In this document: positions 46,715 to 56,475 of the stretch, one piece after another
Numbering within the stretch: the first letter of the stretch is position 1
Layout: each line of letters opens with the position of its first letter
Source: Rhodococcus sp. RD6.2
GTDB lineage: Bacteria > Actinomycetota > Actinomycetes > Mycobacteriales > Mycobacteriaceae
Reading direction: 5' to 3'
Length of the DNA: 64,000 nucleotides
Assembly (NCBI RefSeq): GCF_001040705.1
Contig: NZ_CVQP01000012.1
Span: 124,001-188,000 of the forward strand
Made by a program: the position numbers and the translations under genes
The notes under the pieces: model-generated
Told to the model about the DNA's origin: nothing
Database searches by the model: none
What the model saw: the letters and a program-made list of their open reading frames with translations, nothing else

Positions 46715-48685
46715 GTGAGCGAACGACTCGAGGGGTCGGTGGGTGGCGGCGCGCCGGTACCCGCTGTCGCGCTCGCCGTCACGGCCTGGTTGCTGGCGGT
46801 GTCGTCGGTGGTGCTGTTCCTCGCCGCCGATCCGACGCTGGACGCCAACCAGCTGTTCTTCCTCGTCGACGTCGTCGGCGCGGCGGTGTACGGGACGGTC
46901 GCGGGGGTCGTGCTGGCCCGCCGCGTCCATCCCGTACCCGTCATCCTGGGGCTCGGGGCGGTCGGGATCGGCCTCGCCGCCTTCAGCTACGCCTACACGC
47001 AGTTGGCGGCGGTCCGCCCCGGGCTGCCGGGTGTCGCCGCGATCGAGCCACTGCAGAACACCGCCTGGATCCCCGGGACGCTCGCTCTGTTCCTGGTGGT
47101 GCCGTGGCTGATTCGCGACCAGCGTCTCGACGCGCTCGCCCGCACCGGACTCGTCGCTGGCGTCGCGACCACCATCTGGTTCTTCGTCGCGCGCACCTGG
47201 ACCGACACGACGACGCTGTGGCTCGTGGCCCCGGTCGCTGGCATGGGACTGGTCACCGCGGCCGACGTGTGGCGACGTCACCGGACCGGACCTGTCGACG
47301 AACGTGTCGGTCTCGGCTGGCTGACCGTCGGCACCGCGCTGATGGCGCTCTCGTTCGTGCCTCTGGCGCTGCCCGAGTCGTGGCCGTGGCTGTGGATGGT
47401 CAACCCGCTCGTGCACCTCGCCGTTCAGGCCTTCTATCCGGCGGCGATGCTCGTCGCGGTGCTGCGGCAACGGATGTGGGGTCTCGACCTCGCCGTCAGC
47501 CGGGCTGTTCTCGCAGGCACGCTGACGGTCGGCCTCATCGCCTTGTACGTGGTGGTCGCCACTGCACTCGCCCGTCTCCTGCCGACATCGGATTCCGTTC
47601 TCGCGCAGGCGGTTGCGGCCGGAGCTGTCGCGGTGGCGGTCGTCCCGGTCCGATCGTGGCTGCAGCAACGTGTGCACGACCTCGTCTACGGGGCGGGGTC
47701 CGACCCGGCCCGGGCCGTCCGCGACCTCGGGGGCCGCTTCGCGTCCGCGCGGAAACCGGAGGAGCTGATGACCGAGCTCGCGGCGGGCGTCGCGGTGGCG
47801 TTGCGGCTGGAGTCGGTGACGGTGTGGCGCACCGGCGAGGCGGAACCCGCAGTCAGGTACGGGGTCCCGTCCGGGGAGGCGACGAGCGTCGACCTGGTGC
47901 ATCGCGGAGCGCCCGTCGGCGTCATCGCCGCGACCGCACCACCCGGGGTGTCGCTGGACTCCCGCGCCCGGAAATCGTTGTCGGAGTTGGGTTCGGTCGT
48001 CGCGGCCGGGTTGGTGCTCGTGCAGGCGTCCCGCGAACTCGACGCGGCGCGGGACCGGTTGTCGACGGTGCGGCTGGAGGAGCGGCGCGTGATCCGGCGC
48101 GAGTTGCACGACGGGCTCGGTCCGTCGCTCGCGGGAATCAGGCTCGGGTTACAGGGTGTGCGGAACCTGATCGCGGTCGACCCCGACGCCGCGGCGCGAC
48201 TGCTGGAGTCGCTGCAGCAGCAACTCGACCATCAGGTGGACGGCGTCCGGTCGTTGTCGCGCACGCTCTTTCCGCCGATCCTCGACGAGTTGGGTCTCGC
48301 TGCCGCACTCCACGAACTCGCCGCCCAGCATGCCCGCGCCGGCTTCGTCCTCGACGTGCACGCCGACGTCCCCGCGACCCTGGACCAGGCTGCCGGGGCC
48401 GCCGCGTACGGTATCGCGGTCGAGGCGGTGTCGAATGCGCGCAGGCACAGCGGAGCCGACGGCTGTCGAGTCGAAGTGGTCTGTGCCTCAGATGGTTCGG
48501 CGGCGTCCGAGCTCAAGGTCATCGTGCTCGACCGGGGTGCGGGATTCGCCGCAGGCCACACCGGGGGAGTGGGAACCCGGTCGATGCTGGAGCGGGCGAG
48601 CGAACTGGGCGGCACCCTCGTCATCGACTCGCCTCCTCCCGGCGGCACCCGGGTGACCGCCCGGCTACCGTTGGCCGAATCATGA
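46715..48685 (+). CDS. Sensor histidine kinase, NarL-type (HisKA_3)
   Basis: 656 residues. About nine N-terminal membrane helices reach residue ~310, a GAF-like region spans 335-435, then the HisKA_3 dimerisation helix has phospho-acceptor His465 (RRVIRRELHDGLGPSLAGIRL). The ATPase domain shows the N-box EAVSNARRHS and the G-boxes DRGAGFA and GGVGTRSML. It phosphorylates the regulator encoded next. AAGGAG precedes the GTG. The multi-helix sensor suggests a membrane or lipid-soluble signal; no ligand can be named. Confidence 0.9.
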   Translation: MSERLEGSVGGGAPVPAVALAVTAWLLAVSSVVLFLAADPTLDANQLFFLVDVVGAAVYGTVAGVVLARRVHPVPVILGLGAVGIGLAAFSYAYTQLAAVRPGLPGVAAIEPLQNTAWIPGTLALFLVVPWLIRDQRLDALARTGLVAGVATTIWFFVARTWTDTTTLWLVAPVAGMGLVTAADVWRRHRTGPVDERVGLGWLTVGTALMALSFVPLALPESWPWLWMVNPLVHLAVQAFYPAAMLVAVLRQRMWGLDLAVSRAVLAGTLTVGLIALYVVVATALARLLPTSDSVLAQAVAAGAVAVAVVPVRSWLQQRVHDLVYGAGSDPARAVRDLGGRFASARKPEELMTELAAGVAVALRLESVTVWRTGEAEPAVRYGVPSGEATSVDLVHRGAPVGVIAATAPPGVSLDSRARKSLSELGSVVAAGLVLVQASRELDAARDRLSTVRLEERRVIRRELHDGLGPSLAGIRLGLQGVRNLIAVDPDAAARLLESLQQQLDHQVDGVRSLSRTLFPPILDELGLAAALHELAAQHARAGFVLDVHADVPATLDQAAGAAAYGIAVEAVSNARRHSGADGCRVEVVCASDGSAASELKVIVLDRGAGFAAGHTGGVGTRSMLERASELGGTLVIDSPPPGGTRVTARLPLAES

Positions 48686-49320
48686 CCGATATCCGTGTTG
48701 CCGTCGTCGACGACCATCCCGTGTTCCAGCTCGGGATGGTCGCACTGCTGTCCACCCTCGACGGAATTCGGGTGGTCGCGGAGGCCAGTTCGGCGGCCGA
48801 GGCCGCCGCTGTGGTGACCGCCGACGTCGACGTCGTCCTGATGGACATCGAACTCGGCGACGGATCGGGGATCGAGGCGACCCGCGACCTGCTCGCCCGC
48901 CTGCCCTCGGTCCGGGTGCTGATGGTGACGATGCACGAGGGCGACGACGCCCTGCTCGCGTCGGTCCGGGCCGGTGCCCGCGGTTACCTGGTCAAGGGCG
49001 CGGGACCGGAGGAGGTGGAGCGGGCGCTGCGCGCGGTTGCGCACGGTGACCTGTTTCTCGGCGCGGCGGTCGCGGAGCGGGCGATGGGTTTCCTGGCGTC
49101 GCCGCGGGGGTTGACGCCCGCGGTGTTTCCCGAGCTGACGGACCGCGAACGGGAGATCCTCGACCTCGTCGCCGCCGGTCACGACACTGCCACCATTTCG
49201 CGGCGTCTGGTGCTCAGCCCGAAGACCGTCCGAAATCACACGTCGAACATCCTCACCAAGCTGGGTGTCCCGGATCGGTCGGCGGCGATCGTGCGGGCGC
49301 GGGAGGCTGGGCTCGGCTGA
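48682..49320 (+). CDS. LuxR/NarL-family response regulator
   Basis: 212 residues. The receiver domain has acidic residues VVDDHP, phospho-acceptor Asp55 (VVLMDIELGDG) and the conserved Lys in GYLVKGA. The C-terminal HTH is LTDREREILDLVAAGHDTATISRRL, then SPKTVRNHTSNILTKLGVPDR. The ATG overlaps the kinase stop (ATGA), so the two are translated together. Targets are unknown; the fadA-fadB operon downstream is a possible but untested one. Confidence 0.92.
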   Translation: MTDIRVAVVDDHPVFQLGMVALLSTLDGIRVVAEASSAAEAAAVVTADVDVVLMDIELGDGSGIEATRDLLARLPSVRVLMVTMHEGDDALLASVRAGARGYLVKGAGPEEVERALRAVAHGDLFLGAAVAERAMGFLASPRGLTPAVFPELTDREREILDLVAAGHDTATISRRLVLSPKTVRNHTSNILTKLGVPDRSAAIVRAREAGLG

Positions 49321-49322
49321 TC

Positions 49323-49379
49323 GTGCTGCTCGGGGACTCGGCCTGATCGCGGTGCTGCTCGGGGACTCGGCCTGATCGC
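49323..49379. repeat. Two tandem 28-base repeats after the response regulator
   Basis: The same 28 bases (gtgctgctcggggactcggc plus ctgatcgc) occur at 49323-49350 and 49352-49379, one base apart, right after the regulator stop. The last bases of the gene (GGCTGATCG) resemble the unit end, so the repeat may have grown from the 3' end of the gene. Confidence 0.75.
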
Positions 49380-49550
49380 AATGGTCACGGACCTCGCTCG
49401 CTTCGGTCCTAGATCCAAAACTGACACGGGTTCTATGGTTACGGTGACTGGGGGTGTCTGCCGGCGGTCGCCGTACGGCGACCGGCAAGCACACCGGATC
49501 CGAAGATGAACCGCTCGCACGCGGCGCAGCCGTGCACAGGAAGGAACACC

Positions 49551-50765
49551 GTGACCACAGAGGCCTTCATCTATGAAGCCATCCGAACTCCACGTGGCAA
49601 GGGCAAGAACAACGGGTCGCTCCACTCGGTGAAGCCGATCGACCTGGTCACCGGACTGATCGACGAGCTGCGGGTGCGGTTCCCCGATCTCGACGAGGAT
49701 CGGATCTCCGATGTGATCCTCGGTGTCGTCTCGCCTCTCGGCGACCAGGGCGCCGACATCGCCCGCACCGCGGTGACGGTTGCCGGCCTGCCCGAGACGG
49801 TCGGCGGCGTCCAGATCAACCGCTTCTGCGCCTCCGGCCTCGAGGCCGTGAACATGGCCGCGCAGAAGGTGCGTTCCGGCTGGGACGAGATGGTCATCGC
49901 AGGCGGCGTCGAGTCGATGTCCCGTGTGAAGATGGGCTCGGACGGCGGCGCCTGGATGCTCGACCCGGCCACCAACTTCGACACCTACCTGGTGCCGCAG
50001 GGCATCGGCGCCGACCTCATCGCCACGATGGAGGGCTTCTCCCGCGAGGACGTCGACGCGTACGCGGTCCGCTCGCAGGAGCTGGCGGCCAAGGCGTGGG
50101 CGGGCGGCTACTTCGCCAAGTCCGTCGTCCCGGTCAAGGACATCAACGGCATCACCGTCCTCGACAACGACGAGCACATGCGTCCCGGCACCACCGTCGA
50201 CGCGCTGGGCAAGCTGGCTCCGTCGTTCGCGGGTCTCGGTGAGATGGGCGGCTTCGACGCCGTCGCGCTGCAGAAGTACCACTGGGTCGAGAAGATCAAC
50301 CACGTCCACCACGGCGGCAACAGCTCGGGCATCGTCGACGGTGCCGCGCTGGTGCTGGTCGGTTCCGAGCGGGCCGGCCAGGAGATGGGTCTGACGCCGC
50401 GGGCTCGCGTCGTCGCGACCGCCACCTCCGGCGCCGATTCGACGATCATGCTCACCGGTCCCACCCCGGCGGCGCACAAGGTGCTCGCCCAGGCCGGACT
50501 CACGGTCGACGACATCGACCTGTTCGAGATCAACGAGGCCTTCGCGTCCGTCGCGATGAAGTTCCAGAAGGACCTGAAGATCCCCGACGAGAAGCTCAAC
50601 GTCAACGGTGGCGCGATCGCGATGGGTCACCCGCTGGGTGCGACCGGCGCGATGATCACCGGAACCATGGTCGACGAGCTCGAGCGTCGAGGCGCCCGCT
50701 ACGCACTCGTCACGCTGTGCATCGGCGGCGGCATGGGCGTGGCCACCATCATCGAGCGCGTCTGA
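49551..50765 (+). CDS. fadA: Acetyl-CoA acyltransferase (beta-oxidation thiolase)
   Basis: 404 residues. The thiolase active-site Cys93 is in [11 protein letters not shown], with the His motif [15 protein letters not shown] and the second Cys in CIGGGMG. It splits 3-ketoacyl-CoA to acetyl-CoA and a shortened acyl-CoA. GTG start with AGGAAGGA upstream. fadB follows after 31 bases, matching Rv0859-Rv0860 of M. tuberculosis, whose products form the trifunctional beta-oxidation complex. Confidence 0.93.
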   Translation: MTTEAFIYEAIRTPRGKGKNNGSLHSVKPIDLVTGLIDELRVRFPDLDEDRISDVILGVVSPLGDQGADIARTAVTVAGLPETVGGVQINRFCASGLEAVNMAAQKVRSGWDEMVIAGGVESMSRVKMGSDGGAWMLDPATNFDTYLVPQGIGADLIATMEGFSREDVDAYAVRSQELAAKAWAGGYFAKSVVPVKDINGITVLDNDEHMRPGTTVDALGKLAPSFAGLGEMGGFDAVALQKYHWVEKINHVHHGGNSSGIVDGAALVLVGSERAGQEMGLTPRARVVATATSGADSTIMLTGPTPAAHKVLAQAGLTVDDIDLFEINEAFASVAMKFQKDLKIPDEKLNVNGGAIAMGHPLGATGAMITGTMVDELERRGARYALVTLCIGGGMGVATIIERV

Positions 50766-50796
50766 CGCTCACCGGACAATCAGGAGAGACAGCACT

Positions 50797-52938
50797 GTGA
50801 GCGATCAGAACATCATCAACTGGGAGCAGGACGCCGACGGCATCGTCGTGCTCACCATCGACGACCCGAACCAGGGCGCGAACACCATGAACGACCGGTA
50901 CATCTCCTCGATGAAGGAGACCGTCGACCGGCTGCACGCGGAGAAGGACTCCATCACCGGTGTCGTTCTCACCTCCGGGAAGAAGACCTTCTTCGCCGGC
51001 GGCGACCTGAAGAACATGATCAAGTCGGGTCCCGAGGACGCCGAGTACATCTACAACCACAGCCTCGCCCTCAAGGCGGACCTGCGTCGCCTCGAGACCC
51101 TCGGCAAGCCGGTCGTCACCTGCATCAACGGTGCTGCGCTCGGTGGCGGCCTCGAGATCGCGCTGGCCACTCACCACCGCATCGCTGCGGACGTCAGGGG
51201 CGTGAAGATCGGTCTGCCCGAGGTCACTCTCGGCCTGCTGCCCGGCGGCGGCGGCGTCGTCCGCACCGTCCGCATGTTCGGTCTGATGACCGCGCTGACC
51301 CAGATGCTGCTGCAGGGTCAGCAGCGCGGGCCGGTGGAGGCGCAGAAGGTCGGCCTCGTCGACGAGGTCGTGTCCTCGGTCGAGGAGCTCGTGCCCGCCG
51401 CGAAGGCGTGGATCAAGGCGAACCCGGACAAGAACGTGCAGCCGTGGGACGTGAAGGGCTACAAGATTCCCGGTGGCACCCCGGCCACCCCGGCGTTCGC
51501 GGCGAACCTGCCTGCGATCCCGGCGAACCTGCGCAAGCAGCTCAAGGGCGCCAACATGCCCGCACCGCGCGCGATTCTCGCGGCCGCGGTCGAGGGCAGC
51601 CAGGTCGACGTCGACAATGCGCTGAAGATCGAGTCCCGCTACTTCACCTCGCTGGTCACCGGCACCGTCGCGAAGAACATGATCCAGGCGTTCTTCTTCG
51701 ACCTGCAGACCATCAACGGTGGCGGTTCGCGTCCCAAGGACGTACCGAAGCGTGAGATCAAGAAGGTCGGCGTGCTCGGTGCCGGCATGATGGGCGCAGG
51801 CATCGCCTACGTCTCGGCGAAGGCAGGCTTCGAGGTCGTCCTCAAGGACGTGTCCCTCGAGGCTGCCGAGCGTGGCAAGAACTACTCGGAGAAGATCGAG
51901 GCCAAGGCCCTCTCCCGTGGGAAGACCACGGAGGAGAAGTCGAAGGCTCTCCTCGACCGGATCACCCCGAGCGCGGACGCCGCCGACTTCGCGGGCGTCG
52001 ACTTCGTCATCGAGGCCGTGTTCGAGTCGGTCGAGCTCAAGCAGAAGGTGTTCCAGGAAATCGAGGACGTCGTCGACGCCGACGCGCTGCTCGGTTCCAA
52101 CACGTCCACGCTGCCGATCACCGGTCTCGCGACCGGGGTCAACCGCCCCGAGGACTTCATCGGCATCCACTTCTTCTCGCCCGTCGACAAGATGCCGCTG
52201 GTGGAGATCATCCGCGGTGAGAAGACCTCCGACGAGGCTCTCGCCCGGGTCTTCGACTACGTGCTCGCGATCCGCAAGACCCCGATCGTCGTCAACGACT
52301 CGCGTGGCTTCTTCACCTCGCGCGTCATCGGCACCTTCGTCAACGAGGCCATCGCGATGGTCTCGGAGGGCATCGAGCCGGCGACCGTCGAGCAGGCGGG
52401 CATGCAGGCCGGTTACCCGGCAGCGCCGCTGCAGCTGTCGGACGAGCTGAACCTGACGCTGATGCAGAAGATCCGTGCCGAGACGAAGGCGGCGGCGATC
52501 GCCGAGGGCAAGACCCTGCCCGCCGACCCGGCCGGTGACGTCATCAACTTCCTCGTCGAGGGCAACGACCGCAAGGGCCGCCTCGGCGGCGCGGGCTTCT
52601 ACAACTACGAGGAGGGCAAGCGCGCCGGCCTGTGGCAGGGCCTGCGGGAGCAGTTCAACTCCGGCTCGGCGACCCCGCCGATCCAGGACCTGATCGATCG
52701 CATGCTGTTCATCGAGGCGATCGAGACGGTCAAGTGCTTCGACGAGGGCGTCCTGACGTCCACCGCCGACGCCAACATCGGCTCGATCATGGGCATCGGC
52801 TACCCGGCGTGGACGGGTGGCGTCAGCCAGTTCGTCACGGGCTACCCGGGCGGCGTCGCCGGCTTCGTCGCGCGTGCCGAGGAGCTGGCCGCGAAGTACG
52901 GCGAGCGCTTCACCCCGCCCGCTTCGCTGAAGGGCTAG
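50797..52938 (+). CDS. fadB: Enoyl-CoA hydratase / 3-hydroxyacyl-CoA dehydrogenase
   Basis: 713 residues. The N-terminal crotonase domain has the oxyanion segments FFAGGDLKNMI and GAALGGGLEIALATHHRIAA, and LGLLPGGGGVVRT. The dehydrogenase half begins with the NAD motif VGVLGAGMMGAGIAYVSAKAG and carries IEAVFE and GIHFFSPVDKMPLVEII. It performs hydration and oxidation of fatty acyl-CoA and pairs with FadA as an alpha2beta2-type complex. GAGAGACA lies before the GTG. A strong hairpin follows the stop. Confidence 0.93.
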   Translation: MSDQNIINWEQDADGIVVLTIDDPNQGANTMNDRYISSMKETVDRLHAEKDSITGVVLTSGKKTFFAGGDLKNMIKSGPEDAEYIYNHSLALKADLRRLETLGKPVVTCINGAALGGGLEIALATHHRIAADVRGVKIGLPEVTLGLLPGGGGVVRTVRMFGLMTALTQMLLQGQQRGPVEAQKVGLVDEVVSSVEELVPAAKAWIKANPDKNVQPWDVKGYKIPGGTPATPAFAANLPAIPANLRKQLKGANMPAPRAILAAAVEGSQVDVDNALKIESRYFTSLVTGTVAKNMIQAFFFDLQTINGGGSRPKDVPKREIKKVGVLGAGMMGAGIAYVSAKAGFEVVLKDVSLEAAERGKNYSEKIEAKALSRGKTTEEKSKALLDRITPSADAADFAGVDFVIEAVFESVELKQKVFQEIEDVVDADALLGSNTSTLPITGLATGVNRPEDFIGIHFFSPVDKMPLVEIIRGEKTSDEALARVFDYVLAIRKTPIVVNDSRGFFTSRVIGTFVNEAIAMVSEGIEPATVEQAGMQAGYPAAPLQLSDELNLTLMQKIRAETKAAAIAEGKTLPADPAGDVINFLVEGNDRKGRLGGAGFYNYEEGKRAGLWQGLREQFNSGSATPPIQDLIDRMLFIEAIETVKCFDEGVLTSTADANIGSIMGIGYPAWTGGVSQFVTGYPGGVAGFVARAEELAAKYGERFTPPASLKG

Positions 52939-52950
52939 AACCGCACCGAC

Positions 52951-52996
52951 CGAAGGTGCCTGTCGCGTGGTTTCGACCGAGCGACAGGCACCTTCG
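52951..52996 (+). terminator. Terminator of the fad operon
   Basis: A 16-bp perfect stem (52951-52966 with 52981-52996) with a 14-base loop lies 12 bases after the fadB stop. The outer part CGAAGGTGCC is nearly the same as in the hairpin after the next gene. Confidence 0.7.
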
Positions 52997-53054
52997 GCGT
53001 TTCCGGGGGAGATTGGTCGTGGCGCTGCCTGGCGCCGACGGCTAGCGTTGTCGT

Positions 53055-53429
53055 GTGATCGATTTCGAGAACGCCGCGTACGCCAAGCTCGGTCCCGTCA
53101 ATCCGGCCGACCTGCAAGGAGAGATCGCTCCGCTTCTCGTCGAGGGTGAGCAGATACACCTCGCATTCAGGGGAATGCGCGACAGTGTCGTGTTCACCAA
53201 CAAGCGGTTCATCGCGATCAACGTGCAAGGCATGGCAGGCAAGAAGCGCGACTACACCTCATTGCCCTACAGCAAGATTCAGTCGTGGAGCATCGAGACG
53301 GCGGGAGCGTTCGATCGCGATGCGGAGCTGGAGATGTGGTTCAGCGGGCTGGGAAAGGTTCGGCTCGAGTTCAAGGGCAAGGTCGACATTCGGCAGATCG
53401 GACAGCTGATCGGCAGCTTCGTCCTGTGA
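53055..53429 (+). CDS. PH-domain protein (bacterial PH_1 type)
   Basis: 124 residues consisting of one bacterial pleckstrin-like domain: LLVEGEQIHLAFRGMRDSVVFTNKRFIAINVQG, KKRDYTSLPYSKIQSWSIET and a closing helix DIRQIGQLIGSFVL. The family (also seen as YvbH/DUF1696-like) forms ring oligomers and has no known ligand; stress or membrane roles are proposed. It is a single-gene unit between two similar terminators. GTG start. Confidence 0.85.
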   Translation: MIDFENAAYAKLGPVNPADLQGEIAPLLVEGEQIHLAFRGMRDSVVFTNKRFIAINVQGMAGKKRDYTSLPYSKIQSWSIETAGAFDRDAELEMWFSGLGKVRLEFKGKVDIRQIGQLIGSFVL

Positions 53430-53435
53430 CCGAAG

Positions 53436-53478
53436 GAAGGTGCCCGCCGTTCGCGCGATGCGAGCGGCGGGCACCTTC
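53436..53478 (+). terminator. Hairpin after the PH-domain gene
   Basis: A 14-bp perfect stem (53436-53449 with 53465-53478) with a 15-base loop ends seven bases after the stop. It also faces the convergent methyltransferase gene and can serve both. Confidence 0.65.
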
Positions 53479-53498
53479 GTCGTGTGTCGGGGGAGCGG

Positions 53499-54815
53499 CT
53501 ACGCCCGCCACCAGGGGCGGAGGGGGAGGTCGGCACGGCCCCGATCGTCGAGCTTGACGGCCAGAACCTGGTGCAGCTGAACGGTGTTGCGTTCGAATCC
53601 GAGTTGGGAGCCTGCCATGTAGAGGCCCCACACCTTCGCGGTGCCCTCGCCGACTTCGGCGACGCAGTCGTCCCAGTTGGCCTCGAGGTTGCGGCACCAA
53701 CCGGCCAGGGTCAGCGCGTACGACTCCCTCAGGTTCTCCTCGTGGCGGACTTCGAGTCCGACGTCCTGGATCTCGGTGATGATCCGGCCGGAACCGGTGA
53801 GTTCACCGTCGGGGAAGACGTAGCGGTCGATGAATCCGCCTGCGCGGGCGTGGTGCTTGTTGTCGGGGCGGGTGATGCAGTGGTTCAGCAGGATGCCGCC
53901 ATCGCGCAGTTTCGACTTGATGAACTCGAAGTACGACGGATAGTTGTGCACCCCGATGTGCTCCGTGAGACCGATCGACGACACCGCGTCGAACCCGGTT
54001 TCGGTGATGTCGCGGTAGTCGGAATGCCGAACCTCCGCGACGCCGGACAGCCCTTCGTCCACGATGGCCTTCTGCGCCCACTCGGCCTGCTCCGCGGACA
54101 GTGTGACGCCGATCGTCTTGACGCCGCGTCGCGCCGCGTAGCGGACCATTCCGCCCCAGCCGCAACCGATGTCGAGAAGACGGTCGCCTTCCTTGAGGTT
54201 CAGCTTCTCGAAGACGAGCCGGTACTTGTTGTCCTGCGCGTCCTCGAGTGACTGGTCCTCCGACTCGTACGCGGCGCAGGTGTACGTCATGGACGGCCCG
54301 AGCACCTTCTCGTAGAAGGCGTTCGAGACGTCGTAGTGGTGGTGGATCGACTCGGCGTCGCGGGTCTTGGAGTGCCGCAGGCCTTCGGCGATGCGTCGCC
54401 ACCGCGGCAGCGACTCCTGGGGCGGGGGAGCGACGGGCTTGAGCACGTCCCAGCCGAGGGAACGGGTGATCTGGGCGAGTTCCCGTGCGGAGGGCCGGCT
54501 GAAGTGCAGGTGTTCGCCGAGAACTCGGAGCACCTCGTACGGGTTTCCGGGATGGCTTCCGAAGATCTCGAGGTCGCCGGAGATGTATGCGCGGGCGAGC
54601 CCGAGGTCACCGGGGGCGGTCACCAGGTACGTGGTGCCGCGCGGTGATCGCAGGTGCAGGTGGAACCGTGCGTCGGGCGAGCCCAGCGAGCTGCCGTCGT
54701 ATGCGGTGAAGCGGACGGGAAGATCCTTCCCGACGACGATCTCGAGGATCTCCGCGATGGACAGTTTGGGGCCTGTCGACGCGAGTGTCGGCTTCGGATC
54801 CTTGAACGTGGTCAT
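53499..54815 (-). CDS. Cyclopropane-synthase-like fatty acid C-methyltransferase, probable TmsB/BfaB type
   Basis: 438 residues. A ~130-residue N-terminal region (SRPSARELAQITRSLGWDVL) precedes the SAM methyltransferase core: IHHHYDVSNAFYEKVLG (157-173), LLDIGCGWGG (213-222), VTLSAEQAEWA, SSIGLTEHIG and a Cys-containing HCITRPD. With the overlapping FAD oxidoreductase gene this is the known pair that makes 10-methylene and then 10-methyl stearic (tuberculostearic) acid from oleoyl lipids. ATG overlaps the upstream stop (ATGA). Gene order matches Rv3719-Rv3720. Confidence 0.85.
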   Translation of the reverse strand: MTTFKDPKPTLASTGPKLSIAEILEIVVGKDLPVRFTAYDGSSLGSPDARFHLHLRSPRGTTYLVTAPGDLGLARAYISGDLEIFGSHPGNPYEVLRVLGEHLHFSRPSARELAQITRSLGWDVLKPVAPPPQESLPRWRRIAEGLRHSKTRDAESIHHHYDVSNAFYEKVLGPSMTYTCAAYESEDQSLEDAQDNKYRLVFEKLNLKEGDRLLDIGCGWGGMVRYAARRGVKTIGVTLSAEQAEWAQKAIVDEGLSGVAEVRHSDYRDITETGFDAVSSIGLTEHIGVHNYPSYFEFIKSKLRDGGILLNHCITRPDNKHHARAGGFIDRYVFPDGELTGSGRIITEIQDVGLEVRHEENLRESYALTLAGWCRNLEANWDDCVAEVGEGTAKVWGLYMAGSQLGFERNTVQLHQVLAVKLDDRGRADLPLRPWWRA

Positions 54816-56263
54816 TGACGTTGCACCGCCTTCGAATACAGGTCGTGGAGACGCGATTCCGGGTCGTACTTCGTTTTCAGTTCGTCGTAGCGTTCGCCGC
54901 CGTAGAGGGCGGTGAACTCGTCCTTCGCGTAGTAGGAGTCGGAGTAGAGGGACTTGTGTCCGTCGAAGTCGGTGACGGTGCGCTCGATGAGTCGGTTCAT
55001 GGCGCCCTCCGGCTGCCCGGCGACGATCGGCACCGACGACCAGAATCCGATGTTGACGTAGGTGCGTTTCGGTTCGAGGGGGTACAGCGGCCACGGTCGG
55101 TCGGCTGCGGCGTTGGCGGGTGCGGGCTCACGGAGTCGCAACGGGCACAACCAGATCGGCTCAATGGGCACTTCCCGAAGGAACCAGTCGACGAAGTCGG
55201 CGGTGCGCTCGATCGGCACCTCGACGTCCTGGACGACGCGTTCGCGCGCAGGCAGGCCCTTGCGCTTCTCGAGACGGTCGCCGATATCGTACTTCCGGTC
55301 GAGGGCAATGAGCTTCCAGTAGAAACTGCTGCGGCGGTAGCGCTTCGGCCACCAGCGTCGGATCTTCGGGTTCTGGGTGCCGAAGGCGCGCGAGCACCAG
55401 AACCAGTCGGTGTCCCACCGCCACAGATAGTCGTGGATGGTGAGGCGGTCGACCTTCGGATGATTCACCGACTCGTGCTGGATGGACCGGTAGTAGACGT
55501 CCATGTCGGTGTAATCCGACACGGGGCCTGGGGCGTCGGTCTGCACTCCGAGCGTCAGGTACGACTCGTTCGCCGAGAAGACGACCCCGTCGAGGTAGTG
55601 GACGTCGATGCCGTCGTAGGTCCGCGTCCGGGTGATCTCGTCCATCGTGGACTGCAGCGATTCGACGTCGTCGAACCGCAGGTGACGCAGCGCCACATAT
55701 GGTTTGACGGTTTCGAGCCGGATTCGGATACGGGTGGAATAGCCGAGCGTGCCGTAGGAGTTGGGGAAGGCGAAGAACAGGTCGGCGTGGTCGCCGTCCG
55801 GTATCGCGGTGACGATCTCGCCGCTGCCGGTGAGGACGTCGATCTCCAGAACCGACTCGTGGGGAAGGCCGTTGCGGAACGACGTGGATTCGATACCGAG
55901 CCCCGTGACGGCGCCGCCGAGGGTGATGGTCTTCAGCTGCGGAACCACCAGGGGTGCCAGGCCGTACGGGAGCGTCGCCGCGACGAGGTCCTCGTAGGTG
56001 CACATGCCCGCGACGTCGGCCGTGCGGCTGTGCGGGTCGACGGAGATCACGTCGGTCAGCCCGCTCACGTCGAGCCCGGGGACGTCGGTCGCACTGCGCG
56101 CCCGGAACAGGTTGGATGTCTTCTTCGCGAGGCGCACCGTCGCATTCGGCGGGATGGCGCGATAGCTCGCGAGAAGTCGCTCGACCCCCACGCGATGGGC
56201 CTGTGGCCCGGTTTCGCGCGGTGTGGTCGATCGCCTGCGGAATGCACTCGACGTGGCTGCCAC
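54812..56263 (-). CDS. FAD-binding oxidoreductase, probable 10-methylene-fatty-acid reductase (TmsA/BfaA type)
   Basis: 483 residues of the VAO/PCMH flavoprotein superfamily. The FAD domain shows ISVDPHSRTADVAGMCTYED, LPYGLAPLVVPQLKTITLGGAV and GLGIESTSFRNGLPHESV. The C-terminal half has WFWCSRAFG and RYRRSSFYWK. It would reduce the methylene intermediate made by the methyltransferase, giving a branched lipid. It is the first gene of the two-gene operon. The GTG at 56263 is tentative, as conserved sequence begins only about residue 28. Confidence 0.83.
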   Translation of the reverse strand: MAATSSAFRRRSTTPRETGPQAHRVGVERLLASYRAIPPNATVRLAKKTSNLFRARSATDVPGLDVSGLTDVISVDPHSRTADVAGMCTYEDLVAATLPYGLAPLVVPQLKTITLGGAVTGLGIESTSFRNGLPHESVLEIDVLTGSGEIVTAIPDGDHADLFFAFPNSYGTLGYSTRIRIRLETVKPYVALRHLRFDDVESLQSTMDEITRTRTYDGIDVHYLDGVVFSANESYLTLGVQTDAPGPVSDYTDMDVYYRSIQHESVNHPKVDRLTIHDYLWRWDTDWFWCSRAFGTQNPKIRRWWPKRYRRSSFYWKLIALDRKYDIGDRLEKRKGLPARERVVQDVEVPIERTADFVDWFLREVPIEPIWLCPLRLREPAPANAAADRPWPLYPLEPKRTYVNIGFWSSVPIVAGQPEGAMNRLIERTVTDFDGHKSLYSDSYYAKDEFTALYGGERYDELKTKYDPESRLHDLYSKAVQRQ

Positions 56264-56475
56264 CCTCCGAAACTATCCCTTGGTTGCCGTCGAGGCGACA
56301 GATGCGCGCACGAAGGCGCCCGGCGAGTCGCGCTCACGCGTACGGATGCCGTGGTCGCGCGCTGTGATACGGCGCACAGGGGCTCCGGCGGGGCTGGCCG
56401 CGACTGCCGCGGTACGGGCACGATGGAGTGCATTCGAGGGCGTCGGTCGGTCGCCCGCAGTGATGAGGAGAGCAC

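Noticed and set aside
46043-48109. Long reverse-strand frame opposite the histidine kinase
   Set aside because: Typical shadow: Arg/Gln/His-rich, no domains, and the forward kinase is unambiguous.
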